Assembly: GCF_000714535.1 (NCBI RefSeq) | Contig: NZ_AUND01000012.1 | Coordinates: 310,001-374,000 of the forward strand | Direction of reading: 5' to 3' | DNA: 64,000 nucleotides | Origin: Thioclava pacifica DSM 10166 | GTDB taxonomy: Bacteria > Pseudomonadota > Alphaproteobacteria > Rhodobacterales > Rhodobacteraceae | Shown here: one piece after another, positions 51,103 to 60,097 of the stretch | Numbering within the stretch: the stretch's first letter is position 1 | How the letters are laid out: each line of letters begins with the position of its first letter | Notes under the pieces: model-generated | What the model was told of the DNA's origin: nothing | Database searches by the model: none | What the model saw: only the letters and a program-made list of their open reading frames with translations | Program-made: the position numbers and the translations under genes

Positions 51103-51951
51103 ATGAGCAACCGCGACAACGCGGCGCCAATCATCATCAAGCGTAAGAAGGTTTCGGGGGGCGACGGTCACCACGGTGGGGCGTGGAAAGTGGCCTATGC
51201 CGATTTCGTCACCGCCATGATGGCCTTCTTCATGCTGATGTGGTTGCTGAACGCGACAACCGAGAAACAACGCAAGGGGATCGCGGATTACTTCAATCCG
51301 ACGATCCCGATCAACCGCATCTCCGGCGGCGGCGAGGGCGCCTTCGGGGGCGATTCCGTCTTTTCCGAAGATCAGATTGCCCAGACCGGAACGGGGGCAG
51401 CATCGTATCGGCCGACTGAGGAACGTCAGGCCCGCGGGCAGTCCTCGGCCGAGGACAAGCAGGACACCGACAAGGCTCAGTTCGATCAGATGGCCAAGTC
51501 GATTGAGCAGGCGCTGATGGGTGTGGGTGGCGAGTCGATGGTGACGCAGCAACTCGCGCGGCATATCGTGACCAAGGTGACGGACGAAGGGTTGATCGTC
51601 GAGTTTTTCGATCTGCCCGGAGAGCCGCTTTTCCTTGCCGACAGCTCTGCGCCCGCGCCGATCCTTCAGGAGCTGGCCGCCATGCTCACGCGAGTCTTCG
51701 GTCTGGTGCACAATGATCTCGCGATCAACGGACATACCCGTGCCTATCCGCAGATGCTCGCCCGCGATCCCGTCTGGGAGCTGTCGAGCGCCCGGGCGCA
51801 GGCGATGCGCGGCCTACTTGAAAATTCCGGTTTCGAGAAGCGCCGGATCCAGCGGGTCACTGGATTTGCCGATCGCAAACCGTCGGTGCAGCAGCCGATG
51901 GACGGGCGCAACAACCGGCTGGAAGTGATCTTGCTACGCGACCGGCGCTAA
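51103..51951 (+). CDS. motB: MotB flagellar stator subunit
   Basis: The ATG at 51103 gives 282 residues. A single transmembrane helix carries the proton-binding Asp in VAYADFVTAMMAFFMLMWLL (D34 or so), followed by a plug region and an OmpA-like peptidoglycan-binding domain (LAINGHTRAYPQM, DPVWELSSARAQAMRGLL, NNRLEVILL). It anchors the stator to the cell wall. MotA is not adjacent here. It is followed 97 bp later by flgE, with a CtrA-like box in between. Confidence 0.95.
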   Translation: MSNRDNAAPIIIKRKKVSGGDGHHGGAWKVAYADFVTAMMAFFMLMWLLNATTEKQRKGIADYFNPTIPINRISGGGEGAFGGDSVFSEDQIAQTGTGAASYRPTEERQARGQSSAEDKQDTDKAQFDQMAKSIEQALMGVGGESMVTQQLARHIVTKVTDEGLIVEFFDLPGEPLFLADSSAPAPILQELAAMLTRVFGLVHNDLAINGHTRAYPQMLARDPVWELSSARAQAMRGLLENSGFEKRRIQRVTGFADRKPSVQQPMDGRNNRLEVILLRDRR

Positions 51952-51976
51952 CCCTGATTTCGAAATTTTGCGGATG

Positions 51977-51991
51977 TTAGGGGGATCTTAA
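51977..51991. promoter_or_regulatory. CtrA-like box before flgE
   Basis: TTAG (51977-51980), seven bases, then TTAA (51988-51991): one mismatch from TTAA-N7-TTAA. It lies 57 bp before the flgE ATG. CtrA controls flagellar genes in Rhodobacteraceae. Confidence 0.5.
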
Positions 51992-52048
51992 ACACCCGTG
52001 CGCCAGTGTGGCTGCCAATTTCGGACGCAGCAGCAGAAAGGCGCACTC

Positions 52049-53383
52049 ATGTCCATTTCCTCCTCGCTGAACGCGGGCGTTGCCGGGCTGGCCGCGAATG
52101 CCACCCGACTCGCCACGATTTCGGACAATATCGCGAATTCGGGTACCTATGGCTACAAACGGGCGATTGCCGAATTCGAGAGCATGGTGATCAATCAGGC
52201 GCGTGGCGCGGGTTCTTATTCAGCGGGCGGCGTACGCGCAGCAACCACGCGCCTGATCGAAGAACGCGGGTCGCTTGTCTCCACCGCGAATGCTCTTGAT
52301 ATCGCGGTCTCAGGGCGCGGGATGCTGCCAGTAATCCCCTCGGTTTCGCTCGACAACACCACCGGCGATCAGCCGATGATGATGACGACCACGGGTGCCT
52401 TCCGCACCGATGCGGATGGGACGCTGAAGACGGAATCGGGCCTCGTTCTGCTCGGCTGGCCCGCCAATGCCGATGGTACGATCCCGGTTCTTCCGCGCGA
52501 CACGACGGCGGGGCTCGTGCCGGTGGTGATCAATGCCAACCAGACCGCGGGCGATCCAACCACGCGGATGAATCTCGGGGTAAACCTGCCCGCCGTCGAC
52601 ACCGAGGCCGGCGCAACCGGAGAGGCATTGCCGCTCTCGGTCGAATATTTCGGCAATCTGGGCACCTCGGAAACACTCGACATCTCCTTCACGCCGACGA
52701 TTCCGGCCACAGGTTCATCGAACACCTGGACGATGGTCATTCGCGACAGCGCGACCGTCGACGATCCGGCGACCGCCGCAACCGATGAAAGCATTATTGG
52801 CGAATATACACTGACCTTCGACGACAGCCGCGGCGCGGGAGGCACGCTCGCCTCGGTCACCGTGGTCTCGGGCGGCACCTATGACACCGCCACCGGAGCG
52901 CTCTCGCTCACCGTCGCTGGCGGCCCTCTCGAAGTGACGATCGGCAAGATCGGCGACACCAACGGCTTGACCCAACTCTCCGACAGTTTCGCGCCGACTT
53001 CGATAACCAAGGATGGCTCGCCAGTGGGCAATCTCACTGCAGTCGAGATCGATGAGAACGGCTATCTCAAGGCGACTTATGACACTGGCTTTATCCGCAC
53101 CGTCTATCAAATCCCGCTGGTCGACGTGCCGAACCAGAACGGGTTGATCGCGCTCGACAATCAGACCTTTCAGGTCTCGCCAACCTCTGGGTCATTCTTT
53201 CTGTGGGACGCAGGTGACGGACCGACCGGCTCGATCGAAGGCTATGCGCGCGAAGGGTCAACGGTCGATGTCGCTCAGGAGCTGACCAATCTGATCCAGA
53301 CGCAACGCGCATATTCCTCGAACGCGAAGGTGATCCAGACCGTCGACGAGATGTTGCAGGAGACCACGAATATCAAACGCTGA
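52049..53383 (+). CDS. flgE: FlgE flagellar hook protein
   Basis: The ATG at 52049 gives 444 residues. The N-terminal rod/hook motif is SGNIANxxT-like (TISDNIANSGTYGYKRAIAEF) and the C-terminal D0 helix is AQELTNLIQTQRAYSSNAKVIQTVDEMLQETTNI. The middle is a variable Thr/Gly-rich region. The hook is the flexible joint between rod and filament. It starts the flgE-flgK-flgL-flgI series, whose genes are separated by at most 30 bp. Confidence 0.93.
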   Translation: MSISSSLNAGVAGLAANATRLATISDNIANSGTYGYKRAIAEFESMVINQARGAGSYSAGGVRAATTRLIEERGSLVSTANALDIAVSGRGMLPVIPSVSLDNTTGDQPMMMTTTGAFRTDADGTLKTESGLVLLGWPANADGTIPVLPRDTTAGLVPVVINANQTAGDPTTRMNLGVNLPAVDTEAGATGEALPLSVEYFGNLGTSETLDISFTPTIPATGSSNTWTMVIRDSATVDDPATAATDESIIGEYTLTFDDSRGAGGTLASVTVVSGGTYDTATGALSLTVAGGPLEVTIGKIGDTNGLTQLSDSFAPTSITKDGSPVGNLTAVEIDENGYLKATYDTGFIRTVYQIPLVDVPNQNGLIALDNQTFQVSPTSGSFFLWDAGDGPTGSIEGYAREGSTVDVAQELTNLIQTQRAYSSNAKVIQTVDEMLQETTNIKR

Positions 53384-53413
53384 TCCTGAACGGATCCGTC
53401 TGCGGAGGCCATG

Positions 53414-54868
53414 ATGAGCATTTCTCAGTCCCTTTCCAACGCCTTGTCGGGGCTCAACGCTGCCTCACGCATGGCCGAGGTCGTGGCCTCCAACACCTCG
53501 AACGCCCTGACCGAAGGCTACGCGCGGCGAGAGATCCGTCTGGGCGCCCAGGTTCTGGGGGGCGACGGGGCAGGTGTCCGCGTGCTCAGCGTCGATCGCA
53601 TGGTGAACGAGAGCCTGCGTAGCGATTTGCGACTCGCCGATGCCGCGGTCGGAAACGCGTCCCTGCGCAGCGATTTTCTCACGCAGCTCGAAGGTTGGCT
53701 CGGGACGCCCGAGGATCCGAATTCACTGTCACAGAAGCTCGCCGATTTCGAGGCGACGCTGATCGAGGCCTCAAGCCGCCCCGACAGCAACGAGCGCCTC
53801 GCAGCCGTTCTCGATAGCGCGGACGCAATCGCGACCCATCTCAACACAGTGTCGCGAAGCCTTCAGCAGAGCCGGATCTCCGCTGACCAGCAAATCGCCG
53901 ATCAGGTCGCCTTTCTCAACGAGTCGCTCGCCCAGATTGACGAATTAAACGCAACCATCCTCTCCGAACGCGCCTCGGGCCACGACGCCAATGCGCTTCT
54001 CGACCAGCGACAGGCGCTCGTCGATCAGGTCTCGCAGATCGTTCCAGTGCGCCAGGTCGCACGCGAAAACGATCAGATAGCCCTCTTTACAACGGGCGGC
54101 GCCGTTCTGCTGGAGGGAAACCCTGCGCAAATCGGCTTCACCCCGACAGGCATCATCACCGCGGATATGACACAAGACACGGGAGCGCTTTCGGGCCTCA
54201 CGTTGAACGGCATGGCGATTTCGAGCGCCGACGACCGGGTTATGGGCGGTGGCACGCTCGGCGCACTATTCGCGATCCGCGACGAGATCGCCCCTGAAGC
54301 CCAAAGCCAGATCGACGCATATGCCCGCGACCTGATCACACGCTTCTCCGATCCTGCGGTCGATCCCACGCTCCCGCTAGGCGCACCCGGTCTGTTTACC
54401 GAGAATGGCGGGCCGCTCGATCCTCTGAACGAGATCGGACTGGCGAGCCGGATCAAGATTAACGGGCTCGCCGATCCCGCCCAAGGCGGCGCGCTCTGGC
54501 GCTTGCGCGACGGTCTGGGTTCAACGGCGCCCGGCCCGGTAGGCAACTCAGAGCAGATCTCGGCGCTCGCGGATGCGCTACGACAGGAAACCCTGCCCGC
54601 CTCTGGCGATTTCGGTCCGTCCCTGCGCAGCAGTTCTGGTCTCGCCGCCGATATGCTGTCCCGCGTTTCGAGCGCCCGCCAATCCGCTCAATCACGCGAA
54701 ACCTTTGCCTCAACACGCCATGAAACGCTCAACACGATGGCCCTCTCGGAAGGTGTCGATACCGATCAGGAAATGCAGAACCTGCTTCGGGTCGAAGAGC
54801 TTTACGCCGCCAATGCCCGCGTGATCCAGACTGTCGACGCGCTGATCCAACAACTTCTGGAGCTGTAA
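53414..54868 (+). CDS. flgK: FlgK hook-filament junction protein
   Basis: Two adjacent ATGs (53411 and 53414) follow GGAGG; the second has the better 5-nt spacing and gives 484 residues. The N-terminus SLSNALSGLNAASRMAEVVASNTSNALTEGYARREI and the C-terminus QEMQNLLRVEELYAANARVIQTVDALIQQLLEL are typical of FlgK (HAP1). It caps the hook and adapts it to the filament. It lies 30 bp after flgE and 1 bp before flgL. Confidence 0.94.
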   Translation: MSISQSLSNALSGLNAASRMAEVVASNTSNALTEGYARREIRLGAQVLGGDGAGVRVLSVDRMVNESLRSDLRLADAAVGNASLRSDFLTQLEGWLGTPEDPNSLSQKLADFEATLIEASSRPDSNERLAAVLDSADAIATHLNTVSRSLQQSRISADQQIADQVAFLNESLAQIDELNATILSERASGHDANALLDQRQALVDQVSQIVPVRQVARENDQIALFTTGGAVLLEGNPAQIGFTPTGIITADMTQDTGALSGLTLNGMAISSADDRVMGGGTLGALFAIRDEIAPEAQSQIDAYARDLITRFSDPAVDPTLPLGAPGLFTENGGPLDPLNEIGLASRIKINGLADPAQGGALWRLRDGLGSTAPGPVGNSEQISALADALRQETLPASGDFGPSLRSSSGLAADMLSRVSSARQSAQSRETFASTRHETLNTMALSEGVDTDQEMQNLLRVEELYAANARVIQTVDALIQQLLEL

Positions 54869-54869
54869 G

Positions 54870-55871
54870 ATGAACTACCTTTCCGTCGGTGACATGGCGC
54901 AGAGCTTCCAGATGCGTCAGCATAACCTGCAACTGAAAACCGCGATGGCCAAGCTGACCGAGGAAGTGATGACCGGGCTCAAGCAAGATCTTGGGGTGGT
55001 GGTTTCCGGGGATTTCACTTCGCTTGCTGGCATCGACCGGAGCCGCTCGGTTCTCGATTCCTATGATATCGCGACGAGCGAGGCTGATCTGGTCGCCGGC
55101 ACCGTGCAGAATTCGCTGCAAACGATCCGGTCGCTCAATGACGGTATCGGCGTTGCTCTGCTTTCGGCGGCAACAACCGCGACCAAACCGATGATCGACG
55201 CGACCGTCAACGACGCGGCGACACGGTTCGATACGCTGATCTCAATGTTGAATAGGAATGTCACCGGTCGCTATCTGTTCTCCGGAGGCGCCACGGATAC
55301 ACGTCCTTTGCCCGACTCCGTGTCAATTCTTGCTGCGCTGTCGGCAGAACTTGCCGGCGTAACCGATGCCAACGACGCGGTCGCACGGATCGACGATTGG
55401 TTTGATGATGCAGCCGGTTTCTCCGCCACGCAGTATCAGGGGAGCACGCCCCAATCCGAATTCCGGATCGCCGAGGGCGAAACCGCACGGATCGAGATCA
55501 CCGCGAGCGATCCGGCTCTGCGCGATGCGATGAAGGGTATCGCGATGGCGGCGCTGCTGTCAGACGGCTTGTTTTCCGGCAATCTCGAAGCCCGCAGCAG
55601 CATGGCCAATGCTGCCGGGGCGCGGGTGATCGAAGGGGATGATGCGCTTGCCGGTCTGGCGGCCAAACTCGGAACAATCGAGGCCAAGATCGCCGATGCC
55701 GCAGTACGAAACGCGGCGGAGCGTTCGGCACTGGAGATCGCGCGCAACGAGCTGATCGGAGCGGACCCCTATGAGAGTGCAAGCGCGCTCGAAGCGGTCC
55801 GCACCCAGCTTGAGACTCTCTACACGCTCACATCGCGGCTCTCGTCGCTTTCGATGACGGATTATATGTAA
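54870..55871 (+). CDS. flgL: FlgL hook-filament junction protein
   Basis: This 333-residue protein has a flagellin-like N-terminal D0/D1 helix (MAQSFQMRQHNLQLKTAMAKLTEEV) and a C-terminal helix (EAVRTQLETLYTLTSRLSSLSMTDYM). The pattern fits FlgL (HAP3), which joins FlgK to flagellin. It starts 1 nt after the flgK stop and overlaps flgI by 1 nt, so it is translationally coupled on both sides. Confidence 0.9.
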   Translation: MNYLSVGDMAQSFQMRQHNLQLKTAMAKLTEEVMTGLKQDLGVVVSGDFTSLAGIDRSRSVLDSYDIATSEADLVAGTVQNSLQTIRSLNDGIGVALLSAATTATKPMIDATVNDAATRFDTLISMLNRNVTGRYLFSGGATDTRPLPDSVSILAALSAELAGVTDANDAVARIDDWFDDAAGFSATQYQGSTPQSEFRIAEGETARIEITASDPALRDAMKGIAMAALLSDGLFSGNLEARSSMANAAGARVIEGDDALAGLAAKLGTIEAKIADAAVRNAAERSALEIARNELIGADPYESASALEAVRTQLETLYTLTSRLSSLSMTDYM

Positions 55872-56968
55872 TGAAATTTGTCCTTCTGATCCTCACCTTG
55901 CTTTTGCCTGGGCTCGCAAGCGCTGCGCCGATCCGGATCAAGGATCTCGTCGAATTTGACGGGGTCCGGGGCAATGATCTGATCGGCTATGGGCTCGTGG
56001 TCGGGCTCAATGGCACAGGAGATGGGCTGCGCAATGCGCCTTTCACGGAAGAGATCATGTCGAACATGCTCGAACGGCTCGGCGTTAACGTTACCGGAGA
56101 GCAGTTTCGGCCGAAAAACGTCGCAGCGGTGATGGTGACGGCGACCCTGCCGCCCTTCGCCCGTGCAGGCAGTCAGATCGACGTGACGGTCTCGGCGATT
56201 GGCGATTCCAAAAGCCTTCTAGGCGGAACGCTGGTGATGACACCACTCAAGGCCGCTGATGGCGAGATTTATGCGGTCGCACAGGGCATGATCATTGCCG
56301 GCGGCGCAAGCGCCGAAGGACAGGGAGCTTCGGTGACACAAGGCGTACCGACATCAGGCAATATTCCCTCGGGCGGCCGCGTTGAGCGCGAAATCGATTT
56401 TGCGATCAACGATCTCTCGACTATCCGTCTTGCTTTGCGGACACCCGATTTTACCACCGCTGCGCGGATCGAGACCGCGATAAATCGCGACTACGGCAGA
56501 CGCGTTGCCGAGATGATGGATGGCGGAACGGTCGCACTGAACATCCGCTCGACCGGAGCACGCTCTGTCGCTCATGCGATCGGCCGGGTCGAGAATCTCT
56601 CGGTAGAGCCTGAACAGCGCGCCCGCGTCGTTGTCGATCAGCGCTCAGGCACGATCGTCATGGGGCAAGACGTGCGTATTTCCCGCGTGGCCGTCAGCCA
56701 GGGGAACCTAACGCTCAAAGTCGAAGAACGCCCTCTCGTCGTGCAGCCAAACCCCTTCGCGCAAGGCGAGACGGTGATCGTGCCGCGCTCTCAGGCAACG
56801 CTGACCGAAGAACCCGGCATTCGCATGGCCGAAGTGTCTGAGGGAAGCTCCCTCTCCGAGGTGGTTGCCGGGCTCAACGCGCTCGGCGTGAGCCCACGCG
56901 ACATGATCGACATCCTCAAAAGCATAAATGCAGCCGGTGCGTTACACGCTGAATTCATTGTGAATTGA
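55871..56968 (+). CDS. flgI: FlgI flagellar P-ring protein
   Basis: This 365-residue protein has a signal peptide (MKFVLLILTLLLPGLASA) and the P-ring signatures IKDLVEFDGVRGNDLIGYGLVVGLNGTGDG, NVAAVMVTATLPPFARAGSQID and the C-terminal LNALGVSPRDMIDILKSINAAGALHAE. It forms the bushing around the rod in the peptidoglycan. It overlaps flgL by 1 nt and ends the flagellar block in this window. Confidence 0.96.
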   Translation: MKFVLLILTLLLPGLASAAPIRIKDLVEFDGVRGNDLIGYGLVVGLNGTGDGLRNAPFTEEIMSNMLERLGVNVTGEQFRPKNVAAVMVTATLPPFARAGSQIDVTVSAIGDSKSLLGGTLVMTPLKAADGEIYAVAQGMIIAGGASAEGQGASVTQGVPTSGNIPSGGRVEREIDFAINDLSTIRLALRTPDFTTAARIETAINRDYGRRVAEMMDGGTVALNIRSTGARSVAHAIGRVENLSVEPEQRARVVVDQRSGTIVMGQDVRISRVAVSQGNLTLKVEERPLVVQPNPFAQGETVIVPRSQATLTEEPGIRMAEVSEGSSLSEVVAGLNALGVSPRDMIDILKSINAAGALHAEFIVN

Positions 56969-57069
56969 GGTCGTCGGCACCAATATCGGTATGGCGCCCC
57001 ATCGAGTCAGCCGTCGAGGCTTCATTCAACGCCTCGACCCGCGATCTTTTCGGTTATCGAGACGAAAGA

Positions 57070-57089
57070 AGCCGCCCCTTGGGACGGCT
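57070..57089 (-). terminator. Possible terminator after tRNA-Thr
   Basis: On the minus strand AGCCGTCCC and GGGGCGGCT (57089-57081 with 57078-57070) form a hairpin followed by TCTTTCGTC. It lies 26 nt after the tRNA 3' end. The T-tract is interrupted. Confidence 0.55.
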
Positions 57090-57115
57090 GTCTTCTCGAC
57101 TATCTCGGAGGATAG

Positions 57116-57191
57116 TGGTGCCGGTGAAGGGACTCGAACCCCCGACCCCATCATTACGAATGACGTGCTCTACCAGCTGAGCTACACCGGC
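57116..57191 (-). tRNA. tRNA-Thr (anticodon CGT)
   Basis: The minus strand folds into a standard 76-nt cloverleaf: acceptor GCCGGTG/CACCGGC, D-arm GCTC/GAGC, anticodon stem CGTCA/TGATG with loop TTCGTAA, and T-arm with TTCGAGT. The anticodon CGT reads ACG (Thr). The CCA end is encoded (TGG at 57116-57118 on the plus strand). It lies between flgI and hemY. Confidence 0.96.
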
Positions 57192-57243
57192 ACTGTGGCG
57201 GGCGATTAGCATGCCATTTCGGGGATGTGTAGCCCCAAAATGC

Positions 57244-58713
57244 TCACTTCGTCGCGGTTTCCGCCTCTTCCTTTCCGTCTTCGGCCCCCTCGACGATCTC
57301 CGCCTCGGGAATCTCGGCATCCACCATCGGCTCGCTCGGCTTGCCCACGATCAGCGGCAGCATCTCCGCACCGTGCGGCAGCGGCGCGGAACCCTGCTGC
57401 GGTTCGCGCCAGCTCAACGTGTCAAAGCCACCGCAATTGTCACAGGTCGGCGCCCATTCTGCCTGAATGTTCTGACACTTGTCACAGCACCATTGCGGGC
57501 CGCGCGGCGCCGTCAGCGCCCGAGCCAGCCAACCGCGCACAACCACATCTTCCGCGCCTTCACCACGTTCGACCGCCGCCATGATCGTCAGCACGCGCGC
57601 GGTGGGATGGGTTTCGACCAGATCGCCCAGCGCACGGCGTGCTGCCGGAAAATCTTCGGCGGCGATATTCAGCTCGGCTTTCAGCAGGCGAGTCTCTTCG
57701 TGATCGGGCCGCGCCGAGAGGAAGGTCGCGAAACGTTTGAGCCGCGCCTCAGCGCTCTCGTCGGGCTTGATCTCGGCATAGGCGGCAGCAAGGTCGGGAT
57801 GCGGTTGCGCCTCCCATGCCTTGCGCAAAATCCGCTCGGCAGCGCGCGGCTTACCCTTGTCGATATAGGCACGCGCCGCCATCACCACGGCCGGGATCAG
57901 GTCGGGCGAGGATTTCGCCGCAGCGATCGCTGCCTCTCGTGCCTCGACGCTCGCGCCTTCCTCCATCACGCCTTTGGCTTCTTGCAAGGCGAGCACAGCA
58001 TCGCGACGCTTGTGCACATCACGCGGCAATTCACCCTGACGCAGCTTGGCCTGAAGAATCTCCCGCGCGCCTTTCCAGTCACCCTTTTCGGTCTGGAGCG
58101 ACAACAGCGTGTCCTGCATCTCACGATGACGCGGCTTGAGCGCGTAGGCTTTCTGCGCCAGCTTAAGCGCGGTCTCGGTGTCGCCCTCTTCAAGCTTCTG
58201 GCGAAGCAGCCCTCGGATACCGACAAAACGCGTGCGGTCATCCGACAGCAGTCGCTTGTAGCCCTCGGTGGCGCGCTTCTTGTCCCCCGCGATCTCCGCC
58301 GCCTGAGCCATAAGAAGGTTCGTCAGTTCGGGACGTTGCAGATACCGCTCGGCCTTCGCCGCCTTGGAAAGCGCCAGGCGCCCCTCTCCGGAGGCTGCCG
58401 CAAGCATGCCCTCAGAAAGCGCCTGATAGCCTTTGCGTTCGCGATTGCGGTCGAAATAGCGGGTGATCGCCGTTTCATCTCCCGCGAGAAACCGCAGGAA
58501 AGCGACGACCAGACCGACAATCTTGATCACCAGCCAGATCAACACGAAAACGACGATCGCCGCGATCACCGCCTGAAGCGGTCCAAGGGTGAATTCCATG
58601 CCCATCGTGGTGAGCCGCAGCCCGCCAGACATATCGGCAAGATGGGCAAGCCCCAACGTGGCCGCCGCAACGACGATCAGGAAGAGCGCGATTTTGATGA
58701 AAGACCAAAGCAT
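57244..58713 (-). CDS. hemY: HemY-like TPR membrane protein
   Basis: The ATG at 58713 gives 489 residues. Two N-terminal transmembrane helices (about 3-25 and 44-68) carry the HemY_N pattern, followed by TPR repeats (about 90-370). A C-terminal zinc-ribbon-like CCDKCQNIQAEWAPTCDNCGG adds four or more Cys, and an acidic tail closes the protein. Despite its name, bacterial HemY of this type is not protoporphyrinogen oxidase; it is a membrane protein linked to heme synthesis. It lies 10 bp after mic60 in a hemD-mic60-hemY cluster. Confidence 0.88.
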   Translation of the reverse strand: MLWSFIKIALFLIVVAAATLGLAHLADMSGGLRLTTMGMEFTLGPLQAVIAAIVVFVLIWLVIKIVGLVVAFLRFLAGDETAITRYFDRNRERKGYQALSEGMLAAASGEGRLALSKAAKAERYLQRPELTNLLMAQAAEIAGDKKRATEGYKRLLSDDRTRFVGIRGLLRQKLEEGDTETALKLAQKAYALKPRHREMQDTLLSLQTEKGDWKGAREILQAKLRQGELPRDVHKRRDAVLALQEAKGVMEEGASVEAREAAIAAAKSSPDLIPAVVMAARAYIDKGKPRAAERILRKAWEAQPHPDLAAAYAEIKPDESAEARLKRFATFLSARPDHEETRLLKAELNIAAEDFPAARRALGDLVETHPTARVLTIMAAVERGEGAEDVVVRGWLARALTAPRGPQWCCDKCQNIQAEWAPTCDNCGGFDTLSWREPQQGSAPLPHGAEMLPLIVGKPSEPMVDAEIPEAEIVEGAEDGKEEAETATK

Positions 58714-58723
58714 CTGCGTCTCC

Positions 58724-60028
58724 TTACTGCGCCGCGCCAAGCTGGTTGGCCGCGTCGATCGCCGCCACCCGCACCTGCGCCTTGCTCACCCAATCGGCCA
58801 GCGGTGCTTGCGCGGGCTCGGGCAGTTTACCGATTTCCTCAAGCGCGGCACCGATCTGCCCCGCATCCACATCCGCCTGCGCCCGCGAGAGCACCGCATC
58901 GGGTCCATCTCCGTCTTTCGGGGAGACCGAGCGGGCACCAATCTGCGACAGTAGGAAGGCGCCGGCGCGATCGCCGAGGCTGGACCCAGCTTCGGCCCTC
59001 CGCGCCGCATCAAGCGAAGCGCGCGCCGCATCCGGGAAGCTCGCCTGAAGCGATTGCAGGGTCGGAATGTCACCCGAAAGCGCCGCAGGAACCGCGATTC
59101 CGGCTGCGCGCATATCCGCCAGTGGCGCGTCGAGCGGCACACCCGCATCAAGCGCAGCCTTTACCCGGGCCGCCGCGGCTTGGATCATCGCAGCCTTGGC
59201 CGCCGCCTCCGATTGCGCCTTGAGAGCTTGTGCCTGCTCTTCGGCTTGCTTGATTCGCTCCTCCGCCGCTTTCGCCGCAGCCTCGATCCCGGCCTGCGCG
59301 GCGGCGTTATCGCCTTGAACCATGCCTGCGATCTGGGTCTTCAGATCTTCGACCGCGGATTTGTTTCCGCGAACTTCAGCCGAAATCTGGTCCAGCGCCG
59401 TTTGCACGCCCGAAAGATCCGGGGCAGGCGGCTGAGCCGATTTAAGGCTTGCAAGCTCCTCGCTGAGCGCATCGATCTTATTGGCCTGGGCATCGAGCTT
59501 GGCCGCAAGCGCCGCCTGCAGGTCGGCGCCTTGGGTCGAACCACCCAATCCCAGCTTTTCCGTGATGGAGGGAGGCAATTGCGGCAAGGCGTAGATCGCA
59601 ACCCCTGCACCGATCACCGCAGCCGCGACACCGCCAAGCAGGGCAGAACCGAAACCACCTTTCTTGACGACAACCTGTTCAGGCTGCGTCATCGGTTCGG
59701 GGCTCGGTTCGGGTTGAGTTTCAACCTCTGCGCTTTCTTCCGGCTCCGGCGTATCGATCGTCTCTGAATAGCCTTCAGAGCTATCCTCGGTCGCAGCTTC
59801 TGCATCTGCGACTTCGGTTTCTGCCGCCGCGCTCTCGACCGTATCGCTTTCCGTCGTCTCGGTTACAGGATCGGTCGCCTCGACCGCCTCCTGCGCCGAA
59901 GCGTCCTCGGTTGGGGGCGTATCATCAATCTTGGGGGTCTCGGTCGCCGCCTCTTCAACCACGGCATCTTCCTGCAGATCTCCCGGCTTGTCTTCACTCT
60001 TGGAACTGCGGGTTGTTCGTTTCGCCAT
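58724..60028 (-). CDS. Mitofilin/Mic60-family protein
   Basis: The ATG at 60028 gives 434 residues: an acidic, Thr/Glu-rich N-terminal cytoplasmic tail (about 1-130), one transmembrane helix (about 135-155; SALLGGVAAAVIGAGVAIYAL), a long coiled coil (about 170-300; Ala/Gln/Glu-rich), and a C-terminal mitofilin domain (IPTLQSLQASFPDAARASL; EEIGKLPEPAQAPLADWVSKAQVRV). Mic60 shapes mitochondrial crista junctions; alphaproteobacterial homologues can shape intracytoplasmic membranes. The hemD-mic60-hemY order is the conserved alphaproteobacterial context. Confidence 0.87.
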   Translation of the reverse strand: MAKRTTRSSKSEDKPGDLQEDAVVEEAATETPKIDDTPPTEDASAQEAVEATDPVTETTESDTVESAAAETEVADAEAATEDSSEGYSETIDTPEPEESAEVETQPEPSPEPMTQPEQVVVKKGGFGSALLGGVAAAVIGAGVAIYALPQLPPSITEKLGLGGSTQGADLQAALAAKLDAQANKIDALSEELASLKSAQPPAPDLSGVQTALDQISAEVRGNKSAVEDLKTQIAGMVQGDNAAAQAGIEAAAKAAEERIKQAEEQAQALKAQSEAAAKAAMIQAAAARVKAALDAGVPLDAPLADMRAAGIAVPAALSGDIPTLQSLQASFPDAARASLDAARRAEAGSSLGDRAGAFLLSQIGARSVSPKDGDGPDAVLSRAQADVDAGQIGAALEEIGKLPEPAQAPLADWVSKAQVRVAAIDAANQLGAAQ

Positions 60029-60097
60029 GATCTGCACCCTCCACTGCCGCACTGAAATTGCGCGTCGAAATCAATCTAGAAGCCCGTCTCGTTCGGC

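Noticed and set aside
57211-59223. Open frame of 670 codons antisense to hemY and mic60
   Set aside because: It is antisense to two recognisable genes and its product is low-complexity Arg/Pro/Ser; not a gene.
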